Part shown: positions 60,061 through 64,000 of the stretch, piece after piece
How the letters are laid out: the number at the start of each line of letters is the position of its first letter
How positions within the stretch are numbered: position 1 is the first letter of the stretch
Assembly: GCF_001540865.1 (NCBI RefSeq)
Contig: NC_033631.1
Coordinates: forward strand, 2,705,574-2,769,573
DNA from: Ananas comosus
Taxonomy: Eukaryota; Streptophyta; Magnoliopsida; Poales; Bromeliaceae
Reading direction: 5' to 3'
Length of the DNA stretch: 64,000 nucleotides
Notes under the pieces: generated by a model
Seen by the model: the letters and a program-made list of their open reading frames with translations, nothing else
Told to the model about the DNA's origin: nothing
Databases searched by the model: none
Made by a program: the position numbers and the translations under genes

Positions 60061-62360
60061 CCCTAGGGACTGTCTTCTTGGGGGACTTTACCATGCCCAG
60101 TGGTGACCAACTCCGAAACGCACCGCCCGAGGGGGAGAGCTACCTCCCTCAAGCCAAGACTTATTGTGAGTATCGATCAATCCTCAACTTGAGGATTCAT
60201 AGCCACTCGTCACAATGCCATTGTCATAATAGGTTTTCTACTATTTATTTATGCCGCTCTCTAGGCCATTCTTGTCTCAATGCCACTTTTGGTTAAACTA
60301 TGTTTAACAACTATGTTCTCTATGCTAATCAATGTTTCTATTGTCAATGTCACCTTGGGTTAAACCTTGTTTAACTACTTTCTTTAGCACTAGGTTCATG
60401 TCCAACCTATGTTCAAGACGCTAGGTTCAATGCCACTCGATCTAATATATTTATATATTGTCCACATCGAGCATTATACTAGTTTTCCAATGTCGAGTTC
60501 TCTAATCAACCTAGAGTTATTGACCCAAGTTCAACATGCATAGTTCATCTACTATGTTCCACAATACGGCAATATATATATGTTTCTATTTAATATGATC
60601 CACAATATGTTAATTCACAATATGTCATCATGCACCTATACCACTAGAATCACATTATATGTCAACATACATATATTCATTATCCAAAGTAGTCCATACT
60701 TAGCATCTCATGCATTCTTTTAGCATTTAATTCATTATGCATTTCATCTCATTGGTAGGTAATCTCAACTATATAGTATGTTTTAAGTATTCAAAATATC
60801 ATGCAAGCCTACCAATACAACTATATGCATCAATTAGAAAACTATTACTCTTACAATGCTAATCATGCATCATGCAATTATCTAGCATTTACATAACATA
60901 CTTATCATGCATTCTTTACAACTTATCATTATGCATTACACTAGCATGTTCCCTACTTTACGTTAATATGCAAATGCCATTTACCTCATGCTTTTATCTA
61001 GTATCATTTATATTACATTATCATGCATTCTACTCAGCATTTTGCATCATATTGTCCACATGCATTAGCTATGTCATTTTATTAACATGCATCAATATGA
61101 ATTCGTATGTTTCTTAGACATAAAGGGCGACCTAGTCGCTTCGGTAAGCACAACCTAGCTCATTTCGCATTCCGATTGCTTGTCGACACTTGCAATCGGC
61201 CTCCCGCAGCACCCGGCACCCGGTTTGGCCCGATCTCTCGCGCGACCACCCGAACGGCCACCAATCCACAATCCGAAAATTAAAGGTCTATAACTTGATG
61301 CTACGATGCTCCAGATCCGATCTTGTGATTTTTGGACGTCGCCTCGGCCCTACAGGCGGAAACAAAGCTCTAACAGTCCATTTCTTCAATATCTTCATGT
61401 AGGGTCGACGAATCGCCGAACCGACTTCGCCAACGCGTTCGTATACCTAGCAATTAGGTTTACAGAGGGTCAAATGAGATTAAACCCTCATATTTACAAA
61501 ACTAGCATTTTTGAGCCCTAAATTACAACTAGGTAAAAATCCACCATTAGAGCCTTGGTTTCAAGCATCAAACCTCTAATTAGTATGCTAGAATACCTCT
61601 AAACCCATTCTTAGAGCTTAAAAGAAATGCCATTAAAGGGTTTTGAAGCTTACCTTCAAAGCTTGCTCTAATAGAGAGGAAGAAGATAAAGAAGATGAAG
61701 ATCAACTTCCAAGCTTGCTTCTCCACCAAAACCTTCAATTTTGGGAGAGATCTAGAGAGAGAAAAGGAGTTTTCTCTCTTTTCCTTTCCTTGCGTGTGTG
61801 TGTGTGTCATGTGCGTGTGTGGTGTGCGGCCGAAGGAGAAGAAGAAGCAACAGCTTCTTCATAATACCTCTCAAACACTATTCACTCCAGGCATCTTGAA
61901 ATCTGATAACTTTCGCCGGAGCTCCTTGAATGTCCGTTTGAGCTCAAACTTGATAGTCATGTTCGGTTTTACGTACTGAGCAAGAATATATTTTAAGTTT
62001 TCAGTTTCGACCCCATTTGGTCACCGAAAATTGTACCGAACTGTAATCTTTATCAGGTAGCTGTCGGATTTTATTTCTCACTCTACGGGTGTCAGAAAAA
62101 TATGAAACTTTAAATCTAGCCTCATAAAAATATTTTTGACTTATCCTCCAATTTTCATAATTTTCTGAGACTGTGCATTTTCTGCTAATTTATCTGTCCC
62201 GTTTTCAATAGAAAATTCTAAATCTTCTGTTTTCATTCCGATTTCAGCACAAGTCACTTATGACTTATGTTTTACTTCTATAAATCTAATAAAAATAGTT
62301 TCTCACACTATTTTTATTTATTTTTTATTTTTATACCAAAATCTGGTATATTACAAAACC

Positions 62361-62845
62361 CTAATATAGCAAAACTCCATTTCGGAGCCCTAAATTGCAA
62401 CTATTGTAAAATCCACCATTCAACCTCATGATTCATGCATTTATCATCTATTTAGCATCCTAGGATTCATCTAAAACCATTCTGAGAGTTTATGGTTCCA
62501 ATCCTAGAGATCTACCATTAAAGCTCAACAAAGCTTACCTCTCAAGCTTTTCTCCAAGCAAGGGAAGAAGAAGGAGAAGATGAAGCTTCTTCTCCCAAGT
62601 TTGATCTCCTCCAATCCCTCCTCTTGTTCCACTTCTAGAGAGAGAGAATGAGAAAGCTTTAGAGAGAGAGAGAGACATTTGGGGTTCTAAGTGTGAGAGA
62701 GGGAGAGAAATAAGCCACCATCCCCTCATATCATCCCCACTTGGTAGAATTGCCAAAAGCCCCCTCAACTATACAAACTGCACAAAACTAGGCATTTTCG
62801 GGTCTCGGGGACCGGTCCTTGGCTTGAGGGACCGGACCCTGTAGG
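62361..62845 (-). repeat. Outer giant LTR, part 2
   Basis: It continues 55857-57873 and includes a splice donor (GAG then GTAAGC) near 62535, a GA-rich leader and the start of an ACCGGT array (62811-62835). It is cut at 62846 by the next LTR. Confidence 0.75.
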
Positions 62846-63107
62846 TGTCATGCCCCTGGTCCACCTATTTGGCCGGGTCGCGGCGCCGCCGACAGACCGC
62901 CGAACGGACAGGGTTTTCCCTGTACCACGGACAGAGTCTCCCCTGTACGTCCAAGGCATCGCAATCAATACAATGTACGAAGTTCCAACCAGGAACACAT
63001 TTCAATCAAAGATTGTATAAGAAAGTATCAAAAACATAATCTACTTGTTATTACAAGCATTCACATTCACTAGATACATTTTACATCACAATTACATATT
63101 ACATTTA
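62846..63107 (-). repeat. LTR of the same family as 57874, nested at the array
   Basis: TGTCATGCCC then CACCTATTTGGCCGGGTCGC matches 57895-57920, and the match runs to CATTTCAATCAA. It is in turn interrupted at 63108. Confidence 0.78.
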
Positions 63108-64000
63108 TGTCACGCCCCGGGACCCAGCGGAAGCCCGCTCGGCACGTGCCCAGACCCGCCATACGTCTAAAACATATAAGGCGTTTAAAAACAACAATAA
63201 TAAAAGCAATAATCAAAGACATCTAGGAGTATTAGAGCATAATAAATGTCTAACTGTTACAACAAGGGATAAGGATAAAACTGTAAATCCACTAAATAAA
63301 ACATAAAGTGATACAAGAAAATTCCGAATACAAGTGCTATCGGTAGATACATAGGTGGTCTCTATACAGGGATACAAAAACCTCTCACTCTCTCTCAACT
63401 ATAAAAAAGAAAGAGTAAACCACCTAGGCAAAGTACCGCTCCTCGCTAGCTAGCTAAGCGATCCCCTTGCCGCGATCCCGTGCCTCCGCCGGTGCCGAAG
63501 GCTCTGAAAAGTAAACCATAAAACAGGGGCGTGAGAACTATTAAAAATAGTTCCCAGTGGGCAATTACTGACTTCAGTGAATGCACCACAAGGCCCAAAG
63601 CTACAAAAGATGTCAGTGACTATAAAAGTAGAAAAACGAAAGGTAAGTAAAAATGTAACTTGCTATAACATGATATCTCTACTTAGCATAATTAGTATAA
63701 GTATGAAGCAACTATGCACGAAGTAAAAGTCTCCAACTATCATAATGTATAATGTTCACAATCGAAATAGTAAAGTTCCGTTGTTTACTATTCTAGTCAA
63801 TGTCCAAGTAATACTCTAGGTCATCATCTGTCCACATGTCATAATGAATACTCAAGTCAAATCTGAAGAGACCCACCCGAAGGCTGTCTATGGCCCTGAG
63901 ACCCACCCGAAGGCTGTCTGGCCGGTGCCGAGCCTAATGGCCCGTGGTAGTCAACATCCCCACCCTAGGAATGAGCCTGGCCCACGGCAATCCACTTCGC
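63108..64000 (-). repeat. Innermost giant LTR, cut by window end
   Basis: It starts TGTCACGCCCCGGGACCC and shares ATAAGGCGT, AGGCTCTGAAAAG (sense acceptor CTTTTCAG) and the hairpin with 26014-28963, so it belongs to that subfamily. The rest lies outside the window. Confidence 0.8.
63535..63553 (-). promoter_or_regulatory. Conserved LTR hairpin
   Basis: GAACTATTAAAAATAGTTC forms a 7-bp stem and is followed by CCCAGTGGGCAATTACTGAC, which also occurs at 26446-26465. Confidence 0.75.

Larger units (their letters stand above)
57874..62355 (-). repeat. Nested LTR element inside the outer LTR
   Basis: The left end TGTCACAATC at 57874 and right end ATATTACA at 62355 are flanked by AAACC on both sides (57869-57873 and 62356-62360). 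The homologous module at 61460-61550 shows the uninterrupted target, so the outer LTR is colinear across the insertion. Two Ns (58043, 60060) and a foreign plus-strand LTR piece lie within, so its interior is not reliably assembled. Confidence 0.75.

Overview
This is a repeat-rich plant nuclear genome segment. The host genes have many small GT-AG introns, and most of the remaining sequence is LTR retrotransposons with tRNA-iMet primer binding sites, a CACTA transposon and a LINE remnant. A TIR-only immune-type gene without NB-ARC or LRR suggests a monocot. A pineapple-like commelinid would fit, but the species cannot be fixed from the sequence. Six isolated N bases (16979, 33425, 40538, 47152, 58043, 60060) mark scaffold joins, and several have unrelated sequence on their two sides.

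Layout. 1-690: promoter/leader part of a minus-strand LTR. 1274-16637 (+): the last 18 exons of a LisH/coiled-coil/HEAT protein gene of the RELCH (KIAA1468) family. It contains a U12-type AT-AC intron and a 6.8 kb final intron that holds a decayed antisense Ty3/gypsy element (10339-15947). 16980-20273: gap-associated duplication, AT-rich sequence and a LINE remnant. 20274-29837: a Ty1/copia element with two LTRs, interrupted by a 2.95 kb solo LTR with a clean target duplication. 29883-32981: a second giant solo LTR. 33426-40537: a nearly intact Ty3/gypsy chromovirus pol with its 3' LTR, abutting the LTR of an inverted sister element. 41067-47151: CACTA transposon genes (Transposase_24-type, and the TNP2 C-terminus). 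47153-50280: SIRE-like copia gag, PBS and LTR. 50281-52650: LTR fragments. 53593-54539 (-): a two-exon TIR-only gene. 55857-64000: a stack of nested LTRs.

Only two host genes are supported: the RELCH-like gene and the TIR-only gene. The rest is transposon-derived.

The most unusual signal lies in the LTRs. Arrays of 10-bp palindromes (GTACCGGTAC, GGACCGGTCC or GTTCTAGAAC, depending on the family) sit about 55-100 bp upstream of TATA-like boxes. They occur in both Ty3/gypsy-type and Ty1/copia LTRs. The giant LTRs also share a putative leader intron whose 3' splice site is preceded by a conserved GAACTAT...ATAGTTC hairpin. These two features are the best candidates for an undescribed regulatory system.
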